NCBI GenBank assembly: GCA_046294625.1
Contig: JBKBKN010000001.1
Span: 124,001 to 188,000 of the forward strand
Reading direction: 5' to 3'
From: JBKBKN01 sp046294625
GTDB lineage: Bacteria; Bacteroidota; Bacteroidia; M30B66
DNA length: 64,000 nucleotides
Below, in pieces: positions 45,590 to 54,892 of this stretch (position 1 is the stretch's first letter; every line of letters starts with the position of its first letter). The position numbers were made by a program, and so were the translations under genes. Under the pieces are notes generated by a model that saw nothing but the letters and a program-made list of their open reading frames with translations, made no database searches and was not told where the DNA came from.

Positions 45590-46920
45590 CGTCCTTGAGC
45601 TGGCATGTTGCGCATGAGACTTTTCATTGCGGTTGGATTATTCATCATCTTCATCATTTTACGCATATCGTCAAACTGCTTAATGAGTTTATTTACTTCC
45701 TGAATATTGGTTCCACTGCCATTGGCAATTCGCTTGCGGCGACTACCGTTCAACAGTGCCGGATTTTCTCTTTCCTGAGGCGTCATAGACTGAATGATGG
45801 CTTCAATATTTTTGAAAGCATCATCTTCAATATCAACATTTTTCAGTGCTTTGCCCACACCGGGAATCATCCCTACCAGATCTTTCAGATTGCCCATTTT
45901 CTTGATTTGCTGCAATTGCTGATAGAAATCGTTGAAATCGAATTGATTTTTGGCTATTTTCTTTTGAAGTTTTCGAGCCTGTTCTTCATCGAAATTTTCC
46001 TGAGCCTTCTCCACAAGCGATACGATGTCGCCCATGCCAAGAATTCGGTCAGCCATACGTTCGGGATAGAACTGATCGATGGCTTCCATCTTCTCTCCCG
46101 TGCCCACAAACTTGATTGGCTTTTCTACCACAGTTCGTATGGTAAGCGCAGCACCACCACGGGTATCACCATCGAGTTTGGTGAGCACTACACCATCGTA
46201 ATTAATTTTTTCGTGAAATGCTTTAGCCGTATTTACTGCATCCTGACCGGTCATTGAATCCACCACGAAAAGGGTTTCATTGGGCCTTATAGCTTCCTTT
46301 ACACGATAGATTTCATCCATCATTTCCTCATCAATAGCAAGACGACCGGCTGTATCGACTATTACCGTTTGTATTCCTTTTGATTTAGCATGTACAATGG
46401 CAGCACGAGCAATATCCACCGGATTTTTGTTCACCTCGTCAGCATAAACTTCTACGCCAATTTGTTCGCCCAATACCTTCAATTGGTTGATCGCTGCCGG
46501 ACGGTAAACGTCGCAAGCCACAAGCATGACCTTACGGGTTCTTTTCTTTTGTATATAATTGGCCAGTTTCCCGGAAAAGGTGGTTTTACCTGAACCCTGA
46601 AGACCTGCAATTAGAATCACATTGGGAGATCCATCAAGGTTGATTTCTGATTTGCTGCCACCCATGAGTTCTTTCAGCTCATCATGGGTGATTTTGATCA
46701 AAAGCTGTCCGGGCGAAACAGCTGTTAGCACTTTAGCGCCTAAGGCCTTTTCTTTCACTTTGTCAGTGAAGGTTTTCGCCACTTTGTAGTTCACGTCAGC
46801 ATCGAGCAAGGCACGGCGAATTTCTTTTACCGTTTCTGCTACGTTAATTTCGGTGATTTTGCCTTGTCCTTTCAGCGTCTTAAACGCCCGATCAAATTTC
46901 TCACTAAGATTTTCAAACAT
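45586..46920 (-). CDS. ffh: Signal recognition particle protein
   Basis: The GTPase that delivers nascent membrane proteins to the FtsY/Sec machinery with 4.5S RNA. 444 residues: N domain, G domain with GLQGSGKT (106-113), DTAGR, TKLDGDTRGG and a GTGEKME motif, then a methionine-rich M domain (SMTPQERENPALLNGSRRKRIANGSG) with the C-terminal MRKMMKMMNN. TATTTTTG (46946-46953) precedes it by 25 nt. The 4.5S RNA gene is not recognised in the window. Confidence 0.97.
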   Translation of the reverse strand: MFENLSEKFDRAFKTLKGQGKITEINVAETVKEIRRALLDADVNYKVAKTFTDKVKEKALGAKVLTAVSPGQLLIKITHDELKELMGGSKSEINLDGSPNVILIAGLQGSGKTTFSGKLANYIQKKRTRKVMLVACDVYRPAAINQLKVLGEQIGVEVYADEVNKNPVDIARAAIVHAKSKGIQTVIVDTAGRLAIDEEMMDEIYRVKEAIRPNETLFVVDSMTGQDAVNTAKAFHEKINYDGVVLTKLDGDTRGGAALTIRTVVEKPIKFVGTGEKMEAIDQFYPERMADRILGMGDIVSLVEKAQENFDEEQARKLQKKIAKNQFDFNDFYQQLQQIKKMGNLKDLVGMIPGVGKALKNVDIEDDAFKNIEAIIQSMTPQERENPALLNGSRRKRIANGSGTNIQEVNKLIKQFDDMRKMMKMMNNPTAMKSLMRNMPAQGR

Positions 46921-46945
46921 CGTAGGTATGTGTCATTGATGAGTG

Positions 46946-46953
46946 CAAAAATA
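46946..46953 (-). promoter_or_regulatory. Candidate -7 box (TATTTTTG) of ffh-folD
   Basis: Exact TAnnTTTG match 25 nt before the ffh ATG. Confidence 0.45.
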
Positions 46954-47029
46954 GCAATTTAGCTCGACAATCTTTTTGTTTAATATTGCACAAAGTATGC
47001 ATCGTTTTTTTGTGCTAAAAAATACAATC

Positions 47030-48010
47030 ATGACATTCATCAGATACATCTTTTGGTTGCTAATACCGGCTTTTGCATCTTCTCAGAATTTATTTCCTGT
47101 TTACATCGATGGCGGTTATGGTTACATAGACCGAGAAGGTACAATTAAACTTGGAGGTAGTTTTTCATATGTCGGCTTATTTGAAAATGGTTTTGCAGTT
47201 GTTGCACCGAAGTCTCAGGGCGCTCTGAGTATGGCATCACGGGGCATTATTGATGAAAGCGGCAAATGGGTGGTGGAGCCTATTTACACTCAGGCAAGAA
47301 ATTTTTCTGAAGGCATGGCGGCTGTGATGCGCAATGGTAAATGGGGTTTTGTGAATGAGTCAGGCATTGAAGTAATCATTCCACAATACAAAAAAGTAGG
47401 TGATTTCAAAAACGGACTTGCCTGGGTCGATAACAAAGGCTATGTTGGATTTATCAATAACAATGGCGATTTTGTAGTCAATCCGATATATTACGATGCC
47501 AAAGATTTTTCAGGTGAATTTGCTTTAGTTAGAAACAAAACGGATTGGGGCATCGTCAATAGCAGTGGCAAAGAGGTAATCACACCGCAGTATTACGATG
47601 TTATGCAGATAAGCGATGGTCATTTTTGCGCGAGTTTAACGTCAAAAAATCGTTATGCTTACTTTAACCTGGATGGAAAAATGATTACACGCCCCGAATT
47701 TGAAGATTGCAAAGTGTTTAGTGATGAAAGAGCAGCAGTTAAAATCGCCGGACTTTGGGGTTATATCGATAAAACCGGCAGCACGGTGATTCCAAATATT
47801 TATGCCAAAGCAGATGATTTTTCTGAAGGCTTAGCCGGGGTAAAGCAACAAGCTAAATGGGGCTTTATCAATACGGATGGTAAAGTTCAAATCGACGCCA
47901 TTTATGACTCCGTTGAACCCTTTCGTAATGGATTGGCTTTCGTTAAATTGAACGGTGTTTATTGTTATATCGACAAAAACGGTAAAATTGTCTATCGCGA
48001 AGGAAAATAA
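47030..48010 (+). CDS. Exported WG-repeat protein
   Basis: 326 residues. Signal peptide (MTFIRYIFWLLIPAFASSQ), then about nine WG-type repeats (GYGYIDREG, KWGFVNESG, YVGFINNNG, DWGIVNSSG, LWGYIDKTG, KWGFINTDG and similar), each spaced about 30-45 residues. WG repeats form beta-rich scaffolds of unknown binding function, common in Bacteroidota. An alternative ATG at 46997 would add 11 residues ahead of the signal peptide; 47030 is preferred because it gives the better signal peptide. Confidence 0.85.
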   Translation: MTFIRYIFWLLIPAFASSQNLFPVYIDGGYGYIDREGTIKLGGSFSYVGLFENGFAVVAPKSQGALSMASRGIIDESGKWVVEPIYTQARNFSEGMAAVMRNGKWGFVNESGIEVIIPQYKKVGDFKNGLAWVDNKGYVGFINNNGDFVVNPIYYDAKDFSGEFALVRNKTDWGIVNSSGKEVITPQYYDVMQISDGHFCASLTSKNRYAYFNLDGKMITRPEFEDCKVFSDERAAVKIAGLWGYIDKTGSTVIPNIYAKADDFSEGLAGVKQQAKWGFINTDGKVQIDAIYDSVEPFRNGLAFVKLNGVYCYIDKNGKIVYREGK

Positions 48011-48066
48011 ATTGGTGGAATTTAGTTTTAGGATTGCTTTGTCAAATTATGCGGGTATATCAACGA

Positions 48067-48100
48067 TTTGAGCATCGAGCATAAACAATTCCTATTTTTG
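48067..48100 (+). promoter_or_regulatory. Candidate promoter of the DUF2452 gene (TTTG-N22-TATTTTTG)
   Basis: TTTG at 48067-48070 and TATTTTTG at 48093-48100, 14 nt before the GTG start codon at 48115. Confidence 0.55.
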
Positions 48101-48114
48101 AAAGTTAGTTAGCC

Positions 48115-48546
48115 GTGGAAAATCCAATAGACAAAGACAAAATCACCGAAACCCCTTCCATTTTGCCTTATGCGCACACGGTAGGAGGGGCTGTGATCAG
48201 GCCAGATGATCTTGGTAAAATTAAAAGCAATGCCTTACTTGCCATGGAGCAGCAAACCAATATGCAGCTTGGGCAGATTCAAGAGCAAATCAATCTGCTC
48301 TATCAACAGGCTATGGCGATAAAAGAGCGTTCAGAACTATCAATAAAAATTTATCAGGCACATATGGGCTTTGACCCAATAGTTGGGCATCAATATCATC
48401 TTTACGAAAAAGAAGATGGCAGTCATTTCTTATCCATGATAGGACCAAAGGAGTGGGGGAGAAGCAAAAAAATTGAAAAGCACCTCGCTCACGTTCGTCT
48501 GCTTGCCGATCATACCTGGGAAGTAATTGACGACGGTACAAAATAA
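48115..48546 (+). CDS. DUF2452 family protein
   Basis: 143 residues, GTG start. Contains the DUF2452 pattern PYAHTVGGAVIRPDD, a helical region (MQLGQIQEQINLLYQQAMAI) and FDPIVGHQYHLYEKEDG...LSMIGPKEWG. No function is known for the family. No signal peptide, so cytoplasmic. Confidence 0.85.
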   Translation: MENPIDKDKITETPSILPYAHTVGGAVIRPDDLGKIKSNALLAMEQQTNMQLGQIQEQINLLYQQAMAIKERSELSIKIYQAHMGFDPIVGHQYHLYEKEDGSHFLSMIGPKEWGRSKKIEKHLAHVRLLADHTWEVIDDGTK

Positions 48547-48625
48547 TTTGTTGAAAAGACTGTTTAATTTTAAAGCAATTTTTAATTCAGAACTCAAGCT
48601 TTTACAATAGGTTTGAGTTTTCGTA

Positions 48626-48650
48626 TTAATGATGCTCCGCATCAAATTAA
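48626..48650. repeat. Small hairpin upstream of the transglycosylase gene
   Basis: TTAAT-GATGC pairs with GCATC-AA-ATTAA around a TCC loop (5+5 bp with a 2-nt bulge). Role unclear. Confidence 0.4.
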
Positions 48651-48668
48651 CTTGTCTATTTCTGTTTC

Positions 48669-50225
48669 ATGTCCGTGCTTAAGCCAATCATATATTCTTG
48701 CCATTTGAGATTATTCTCACAGAGACTCATCGTCTTGTCATTATTCCTGACCGCATTGCTACAAGTCAATGCACAACCACAAAGAGACACTGCCGTTGTG
48801 ATTCTGCGCGACGACCCCATTGCAGCTATGCTTGACAGTTTGGCTTATGTGAAACTGTTTCAGCCGGCGCGAATGGCAGGCGAAATGAAAGGCATCAATC
48901 TGAGTGGTTTACCATCTGATTCTGTTCCAATTTTCGATTCGAAAGTGATTGCAGACCGTATTGCGAAATTAGATGCCATCTCTCCATTTAAAATGGTTTA
49001 TAATGCGGAGGTGAAGGCATACATTGATATGTATGCCAATCGCAAACGCAATTTGGTCTCCCGCATGATGGGTCTTAGTTATTTATATTTCCCCATGTTC
49101 GAAGAGTTGCTGGCGAAGCACAAAATGCCACTTGAACTCAAATATTTGGCAATAGTGGAATCTGCGCTGAATCCAAACGCTCGGTCAAGAGCCGGTGCAG
49201 TTGGCTTGTGGCAATTTATGTATGGTACAGGAAAGCTTTTTAATCTCAATGTAAACTCTTATATCGACGAACGCTCCGACCCTTATAAATCGACCGAGGC
49301 GGCATGTTTATACTTGAAATATCTCTATTCTATTTACAAAGACTGGTCATTGGCATTAGCAGCTTACAACAGCGGGCCAGGAAATGTAAATAAAGCAATA
49401 CGTCGTTCAGGAGGAAAAACAAGCTATTGGGAACTTCGGCCATATCTGCCTAAAGAAACTGCCGGTTATGTGCCCGCATTTATCGCAGCGAGTTATGTAA
49501 TGCACTATGCTAAAGAGCATAATCTTTATCCAATCATGCCGCGAAGCACCTTCTTTGATGTGGATACGGTGCACGTGCGCGACCGAATCACATTTGCGCA
49601 ACTGTCTTCTGCACTTGATATGCCTTTGGAAGATATTCAGTTTCTCAACCCTTCTTATTTATTGAAAGAAATACCTAAGGCAGAAACCTTTCATATTCTC
49701 ACATTGCCTAAAGATAAAATTGCATTATTTGTCAATAATGAATCTTCGATGAAGGCCTATGTACCACCTCCGGCTTTTGTAGATAGCTTAGCCACCATAA
49801 CTGCAGCTGTGGAAGCCGAACGCAAAACACATGTGGTGAAGTCGGGTGAAAATATTCAAAGTATTGCTCGTCGATATCGTGTTACCGTAACCGACTTGAA
49901 AAAATGGAATAACCTAAAAACCACTTCGCTTCGAAAAGGGCAAAGAATAATTGTAAATTCACCTTACAAAGCTCCTGTTGCAAGTGGTCAGCCCAAATCC
50001 TCGTCAGGGGCTCCTGCTACTTCTACTGAAAAACAAACCACCGAAGCTGCAAAACCTGCACCTAAGACCGAAGCAAACATTGGCACTTATACAGTAAAAG
50101 CCGGAGACACCATGTGGAAAGTAGCGACCAAATACGGCATGACTGTGCCTGAGCTCAAAGAGTTGAATAAAATGACTTCCAACAACCTTCAAGTTGGTCA
50201 GAAACTGAAGGTGAAACTCAATTAA
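48669..50225 (+). CDS. MltD-like lytic transglycosylase with two LysM domains
   Basis: Cleaves peptidoglycan glycan strands non-hydrolytically in the periplasm. 518 residues: signal peptide (about 1-36, ending VNAQ), a helical region, the SLT domain with catalytic Glu164 (AIVESALNPNARSRAGAVGLWQF) and ALAAYNSGPGNVNKAI. LysM 1 is at about 390-435 (HVVKSGENIQSIARRYRVTV), a Ser/Pro/Thr-rich linker follows, and LysM 2 is at about 474-517 (TYTVKAGDTMWKVATKYGMT). Convergent with the C25 protease, 5 bp apart. Confidence 0.93.
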   Translation: MSVLKPIIYSCHLRLFSQRLIVLSLFLTALLQVNAQPQRDTAVVILRDDPIAAMLDSLAYVKLFQPARMAGEMKGINLSGLPSDSVPIFDSKVIADRIAKLDAISPFKMVYNAEVKAYIDMYANRKRNLVSRMMGLSYLYFPMFEELLAKHKMPLELKYLAIVESALNPNARSRAGAVGLWQFMYGTGKLFNLNVNSYIDERSDPYKSTEAACLYLKYLYSIYKDWSLALAAYNSGPGNVNKAIRRSGGKTSYWELRPYLPKETAGYVPAFIAASYVMHYAKEHNLYPIMPRSTFFDVDTVHVRDRITFAQLSSALDMPLEDIQFLNPSYLLKEIPKAETFHILTLPKDKIALFVNNESSMKAYVPPPAFVDSLATITAAVEAERKTHVVKSGENIQSIARRYRVTVTDLKKWNNLKTTSLRKGQRIIVNSPYKAPVASGQPKSSSGAPATSTEKQTTEAAKPAPKTEANIGTYTVKAGDTMWKVATKYGMTVPELKELNKMTSNNLQVGQKLKVKLN

Positions 50226-50230
50226 TCCGT

Positions 50231-53200
50231 TCAGCGGTTTACTACAAATCGAGCTGCCGATTTCTTCCCATTTGATTGTTCATGAAGGATGAGGTATAAA
50301 CCTGTCGAGAATTGTTGCAGCTCTATTGTTGTTTGTGTCTGTGTTAAGATTTGCTGATGCAATAAGCGACCATCCGATGCAAATATGTTGATGACTCCAC
50401 CTTCATCTGCTCCAATTCGAATATGCACTAAATCTTTTGCAGGATTTGGAAAAACAGACATCATGTCCGAGTGCAAAGTTAATTCATGCACACTCACCAT
50501 GTCGAACGTGGACAAGGGTGGGAGTTCTACATCATCGATCCATGCGGCATCCATGTTCAGCGCAATGATTTCATCTTTCACATATTCCCAACGGAGTTGA
50601 TGTGTGCCCGTTTGAACCGGATAGCTAAATCTTTGCCAATCCAATTCGCCCGACCATTGCCCAACCAATTGGTTATTGATATAAAATCTAAGAAAATCGT
50701 AGCTATCTTCAGTAGAAACTTTTCTGTAAAACCGCACACTATCAGCTTCGGGCGTGTAGAAAGTTAAATAAAGAACAGAGCTTTGATTGTCACCGACATT
50801 GCCTGAGCGGAAACTGTATTCGCCTTGAAAAGAGATGGAATTGTCGGCAAACCAGGGGTTAGTATCGCTTACCCAAGGCCAATAGCTCAGATCGCCAGAT
50901 TCGGCATCGTCTTGCATAATGCCAATTCTCAAAGGGTGCGATGCCTGAGTGGCATATCCAATTGCATTGATTTGTGATTGTAAGTTTATAGTCGTGCCTA
51001 AGGGTGTTTGCGGGTTAATTATAATCTCCATAACGAATTCTTTCACTTCACCCGGTTGAAAGGGAGTGGTATTCAGTTCGCCTAGGTTGGTGCTGAGTAA
51101 ATTACTAAAGAAACTTAGTGAGAAAATGCCACTTCCTGATGTGCTGTTACCAATATTTTTTACTTGATAGCTAGCTAGTATGGTTTCACCTGGTTCTGGG
51201 TTATTATTGTTATTGCCCAATAATTCTGTAATTGTCATCGATTGAATTTCAAATACCGGTGCATGCAGAGTGATAGTTCTGTTTATAGTCCATTCGCGCT
51301 GTTCATTATCGATAAATCGGAATGTTAAAACCACCGTTTCTTGATCATTGATCAGGTCATTGATCTTGATGTTAAAGGCATTGTTTGTATGAAATGTTTC
51401 GCCTGCCTGCATGCTGCCAATGGGCACTTCTGTGCTTAGATTAATAGCATTTCCGGCAACAGATATCAGATAGCCATTGAGTTGTGAAGCTTGGCTCGAA
51501 CCAATATTGGAGATGCTCAGGTTTAAATATATTTCTTCACTGTAGTCGGCCAAACCGTTTTGATTGCCATTTGCATCGTTGATCGAAAAGTCTGAAATGA
51601 TAATAAAAGGTTGCTCCCCAATCATAATGTTTATTGCTCCCTGATAGGGAATGTGATTAAAAGCTGTGGCAGTTACCGTGATGGGTTCGGGACTTTGCAG
51701 GTATAAATTGCTAAAATTCACCACTCCATCTATTGCAAAACCTCTCGCTAAGATTTCACCATTTTGAACGAGACATATAAAGGCATTTTCTACTGAAACA
51801 GTAACTGAAATTTCTGTCTGATGGATAAATATTGCGCCGGGGTGTGCCACTGTCATATTTTGAGGGTTAGCGGTGCGCACCATCAGCGATGGGTCACCGA
51901 ACAGATGCCATGTTTCAGTCATATCGTATCCTGCCTGTCCATACAGGTCATTCATTTTCATGCATCCATTCACGCTAAGGCCACCATAGGTGCGTTTGGC
52001 AGTGAAAGGATTAGGGTCAGTGAGCAAATTCACCATTTCATCTTGTGCGGCCATAGGCGGATTCCAGTACTGGTTGACTGAACTCATAAATGCACCAATG
52101 GCTCCTGTGGCCTGTCCGTTTCGTGTCGCACGTAGCCAACGTTCGCCGAAGCAAGTGCGGTTGGCAAAGTCACCGTTAACACATGCTACAGACCAGATAA
52201 AAGGGAGTTTCCCCTGATTTTCAAGGCCAGCTATGTCATTATTGTTAAAGCCCGAAGTTGCCCAACCTTCTTCCCAGCCATGACCGGTGTAATTAATGAT
52301 GCCCGCACCTTGATTGAGCGCATTGGTTACCATGCCTGCTGTTGGATTGCCGGGAGCATCGAAGCCACCTTGTGAACCCTCATAAAATTCAAAAGCCTGT
52401 GTGTAGGTAAAATTCATTAATTGCTGGCGAATTAATTGCTGGTGTTCGTGGTCATATTCTCCATTGTCGCCGGGACCTTCTTCAGAAGCAATTTGCATGC
52501 AAGTGCTCAGGAAATCAAATTGCATATTGGTCGCTTTTTCATAGTCAATAAAACGTCGGACTTGGGTTTCAACATGGGCTGCCGATTCAGCCGATATTCG
52601 TCCCACTATGATTTCAGGATAAGCATCATCGCCAAGAATGAAACCATATTTAGGGTCGGCCGCACTGCCCATACTTTGAAGTGATGGTATTTGCGGATGA
52701 TCGCCCACCAGCAATACGAAGGTGAGACCATCGGAGAAGAATTTGTTTCGGATATAGTCTTTAATGGCAGCGGCATTATTGCCACCTGCTTCGGCCACGC
52801 TCACCACCTGAACTTGCATGCCGCTTTGCTTTTTCCATTGTACAAACTCGTCGAGCAAGGGGATAAATGGTTGATGGCTAATAATCAGCATATCGCCACG
52901 TTCCGATAGGGGAGTGTACAAGGCAGAACTGTAATTAATAAAATGGTTACGATAAGCATTGGCAAATTCCATGTTGGGTTTGGCCAAAAAAGCATTTCGT
53001 TGCAAAGGATTAATGCCTTCAAATGCGGATTGTTTGTCTATTTCGATTACCATTCGCTTGCAGATACGCAGCAATTTGCTTACTGGATTGTATTGAAAGG
53101 GATAGACCAACAAATTTTGTCCTCGAAAGTCTCGAAAAATATAAGGCTGTTTAATTTCTGCAGCTTGCTCTGGAAAGAAATTATTTTGATGATAGATCGC

Positions 53201-53590
53201 TCCTTTAATCCTAGCAATATCTGCCGGATGCTTATCTCTCGTGAAGTTTCCTTTCGACGCGGCAATGTCAATATTACTGATTAATTGCTCATCAAAATCC
53301 TGAATAACTGTTGTAATGATTGGAGCTCCAAAATCGGGGATGATATAGGACTTTGCATAGTAAGGTAGCTCGGGTGCTCCTTTTTGCATTAATTTACCAC
53401 TTCCCTGTGCATGAATCAACGTTTGCCCATTTTCGATCTGTGATAATGAATAATCACCTAAAATAAATTCAATAGTGATTTTTTCTGATGACTCATCAAG
53501 AAAACGAAAAGCAGACTCTTGTTGAGCCATTGAAGGATAGGCGAAGCATAGCAAGCAAAGCGCGAGCAAGCGAAAGGAAAAATGTGCCAT
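50231..53590 (-). CDS. Gingipain-like C25 cysteine protease with T9SS type A tail
   Basis: 1119 residues. Signal peptide (MAHFSFRLLALCLLCFAYPSMAQ), propeptide (to about 215), then the peptidase C25 domain with catalytic His in NYTGHGWEEGW (about 435) and Cys in WSVACVNGDF (about 468). Several beta-sandwich domains follow, and a C-terminal sorting signal (MMSVFPNPAKDLVHI...GLYLILHEQ). The same family includes Porphyromonas gingipains and PorU, but this protein carries a sorting tail and so is cargo, not PorU. The start at 53590 has the signal peptide; the open frame extends 14 codons further. Confidence 0.93.
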   Translation of the reverse strand: MAHFSFRLLALCLLCFAYPSMAQQESAFRFLDESSEKITIEFILGDYSLSQIENGQTLIHAQGSGKLMQKGAPELPYYAKSYIIPDFGAPIITTVIQDFDEQLISNIDIAASKGNFTRDKHPADIARIKGAIYHQNNFFPEQAAEIKQPYIFRDFRGQNLLVYPFQYNPVSKLLRICKRMVIEIDKQSAFEGINPLQRNAFLAKPNMEFANAYRNHFINYSSALYTPLSERGDMLIISHQPFIPLLDEFVQWKKQSGMQVQVVSVAEAGGNNAAAIKDYIRNKFFSDGLTFVLLVGDHPQIPSLQSMGSAADPKYGFILGDDAYPEIIVGRISAESAAHVETQVRRFIDYEKATNMQFDFLSTCMQIASEEGPGDNGEYDHEHQQLIRQQLMNFTYTQAFEFYEGSQGGFDAPGNPTAGMVTNALNQGAGIINYTGHGWEEGWATSGFNNNDIAGLENQGKLPFIWSVACVNGDFANRTCFGERWLRATRNGQATGAIGAFMSSVNQYWNPPMAAQDEMVNLLTDPNPFTAKRTYGGLSVNGCMKMNDLYGQAGYDMTETWHLFGDPSLMVRTANPQNMTVAHPGAIFIHQTEISVTVSVENAFICLVQNGEILARGFAIDGVVNFSNLYLQSPEPITVTATAFNHIPYQGAINIMIGEQPFIIISDFSINDANGNQNGLADYSEEIYLNLSISNIGSSQASQLNGYLISVAGNAINLSTEVPIGSMQAGETFHTNNAFNIKINDLINDQETVVLTFRFIDNEQREWTINRTITLHAPVFEIQSMTITELLGNNNNNPEPGETILASYQVKNIGNSTSGSGIFSLSFFSNLLSTNLGELNTTPFQPGEVKEFVMEIIINPQTPLGTTINLQSQINAIGYATQASHPLRIGIMQDDAESGDLSYWPWVSDTNPWFADNSISFQGEYSFRSGNVGDNQSSVLYLTFYTPEADSVRFYRKVSTEDSYDFLRFYINNQLVGQWSGELDWQRFSYPVQTGTHQLRWEYVKDEIIALNMDAAWIDDVELPPLSTFDMVSVHELTLHSDMMSVFPNPAKDLVHIRIGADEGGVINIFASDGRLLHQQILTQTQTTIELQQFSTGLYLILHEQSNGKKSAARFVVNR

Positions 53591-53682
53591 AATGTGCTTA
53601 TATGGAGTAAATATAAGCAAAATAAAAGTCACTAATATGCCTGAGCACGCAAGTTGAAAAATTAAGCGCTGAAAAGAATTGT

Positions 53683-54048
53683 TTACTGAGTTACCACCAC
53701 AGTTTTTGACACCGTTTCACCGGGCACTAATTTCACCAAATCTTGTCCTGTGCCGAAAATTGACGTTACTTCAATGTCGAGAATTGCAGGCAGTTTGAAT
53801 GTAAACTCAGCCATGCCGGCTGCATCAGTGAGTTTAACAGCTGGCAGATAGCTGGGAAGTGTACCATTGATGGTGGCATAATTTGAAGTCACCTTAACAT
53901 TGGCGCCAGACAGAGGGGTTCCATCTAGTCTTACCACACGAACCAAAAGTACGCAGGTTTCATCTTTCCTTTTGCAGGAAGTGAATTGCGTGGAGAGCGT
54001 TGCCAAAATTGATACAAGTATAATGGACTTCAAGGCGATTGACTTCAT
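53683..54048 (-). CDS. Lipoprotein with carboxypeptidase-regulatory-like beta-sandwich
   Basis: 121 residues from the ATG at 54048 (alternative ATG 54057 gives three more). Lipoprotein signal ending TQFTSC (Cys about 25). The mature part is a single CarboxypepD_reg-like beta-sandwich (LVRVVRLDGTPLSGANVKV...TDAAGMAEFTFKLPA...). It may bind a surface ligand; no enzyme motif. A good promoter lies just upstream. Confidence 0.78.
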   Translation of the reverse strand: MKSIALKSIILVSILATLSTQFTSCKRKDETCVLLVRVVRLDGTPLSGANVKVTSNYATINGTLPSYLPAVKLTDAAGMAEFTFKLPAILDIEVTSIFGTGQDLVKLVPGETVSKTVVVTQ

Positions 54049-54066
54049 AATATTCATTGAAACGTT

Positions 54067-54099
54067 CAAAAATAATGAATTATTGAAAACATGCACAAA
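54067..54099 (-). promoter_or_regulatory. Candidate promoter of the 121-residue lipoprotein (TTTG-N21-TATTTTTG)
   Basis: TATTTTTG at 54067-54074 on the minus strand, with TTTG 21 bp upstream. One of the best consensus matches in the window. Confidence 0.55.
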
Positions 54100-54183
54100 C
54101 ACTTTCATTTTTTGATTACATGCTTTACTCACTTGCTTTACGTGAATTGGAGCAAGGGGTTGCAAGCCGGAAATAAATCAACT

Positions 54184-54205
54184 AAACAAACTCTTTGGTT
54201 TGTTT
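54184..54205. repeat. Inverted repeat AAACAAAC/GTTTGTTT in a divergent promoter region
   Basis: Perfect 8-bp arms, 6-nt loop, followed by a T-run on the plus strand. It could be an operator or attenuator ahead of the cyclophilin gene. Confidence 0.4.
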
Positions 54206-54257
54206 TTTGTAGTTTAGCAAAAGAACATTGAGTATTTTCAAAAAAGAATCAAACATC

Positions 54258-54887
54258 ATGTACACAAAAATATTTTCAATCGTAGTTTTCTTTGTTTTTA
54301 TCTTTTCAGCATCAGCACAAAATCGTACCAAAGTGGTTATAGATACACAAATTGGAGATATTGAGCTTGAATTATATGATGAAACACCGATACATCGGGA
54401 TAATTTTATCCAATTAGTGGAGTCGGGCATGTTGAATGGTTCATCGTTCCATCGGGTGATTAAATATTTCATGATTCAAGGAGGGAGGCCGCTGTTGAAT
54501 TATGATTCAACCCGAACACTTTCAGCGGAGATTTTACCTCAGTTTTATCATAAAAAAGGAGCTCTGGCAGCGGCGCGACTTCCCGATCATGTCAATCCGG
54601 AGAAACGTTCATCGGCTTTCGAGTTTTACATAGTGCACGGCATCAAAGTAAGCCCGGAAGAATTGGCTGCTATGGAAAAGCGAAGCAAGTTTAATTATAC
54701 AAGCGACATGATTCGTCATTACAGCAAAACGGGTGGAACCCCTGCTTTAGACGGACAGTATACGGTTTTTGGCGAAGTGGTGAAAGGAATGGAAATCGTA
54801 GATGCTATTGCCAACACAAAAGTGAATCAGGAAACCAAAAAGCCAATGAAAGATATTACTTTTACGGCTCGTATTGTAATGCCCTAA
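54258..54887 (+). CDS. Exported cyclophilin-type peptidyl-prolyl isomerase
   Basis: Catalyses proline cis/trans isomerisation on secreted proteins in the periplasm. 209 residues: signal peptide (MYTKIFSIVVFFVFIFSASAQ), then cyclophilin with GDIELELYDETPIHRDNF, SSFHRVIKYFMIQGG (active-site Arg and Phe) and the C-terminal YTVFGEVVKGMEIVDAIA. An insertion (about 100-160, including VHGIKVSPEELAAMEKRSKFNY) is typical of Bacteroidota versions. PheS begins 5 bp after its stop. Confidence 0.93.
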   Translation: MYTKIFSIVVFFVFIFSASAQNRTKVVIDTQIGDIELELYDETPIHRDNFIQLVESGMLNGSSFHRVIKYFMIQGGRPLLNYDSTRTLSAEILPQFYHKKGALAAARLPDHVNPEKRSSAFEFYIVHGIKVSPEELAAMEKRSKFNYTSDMIRHYSKTGGTPALDGQYTVFGEVVKGMEIVDAIANTKVNQETKKPMKDITFTARIVMP

Positions 54888-54892
54888 GTCTG

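Noticed and set aside
45595..46257. Long plus-strand frame (220 residues) opposite ffh
   Set aside because: Antisense of a fully motif-supported ffh; no family features.
50231..53590. Calling the C25 protease PorU (T9SS sortase)
   Set aside because: It has its own C-terminal sorting signal and no neighbouring porV, which fits a cargo protease better.
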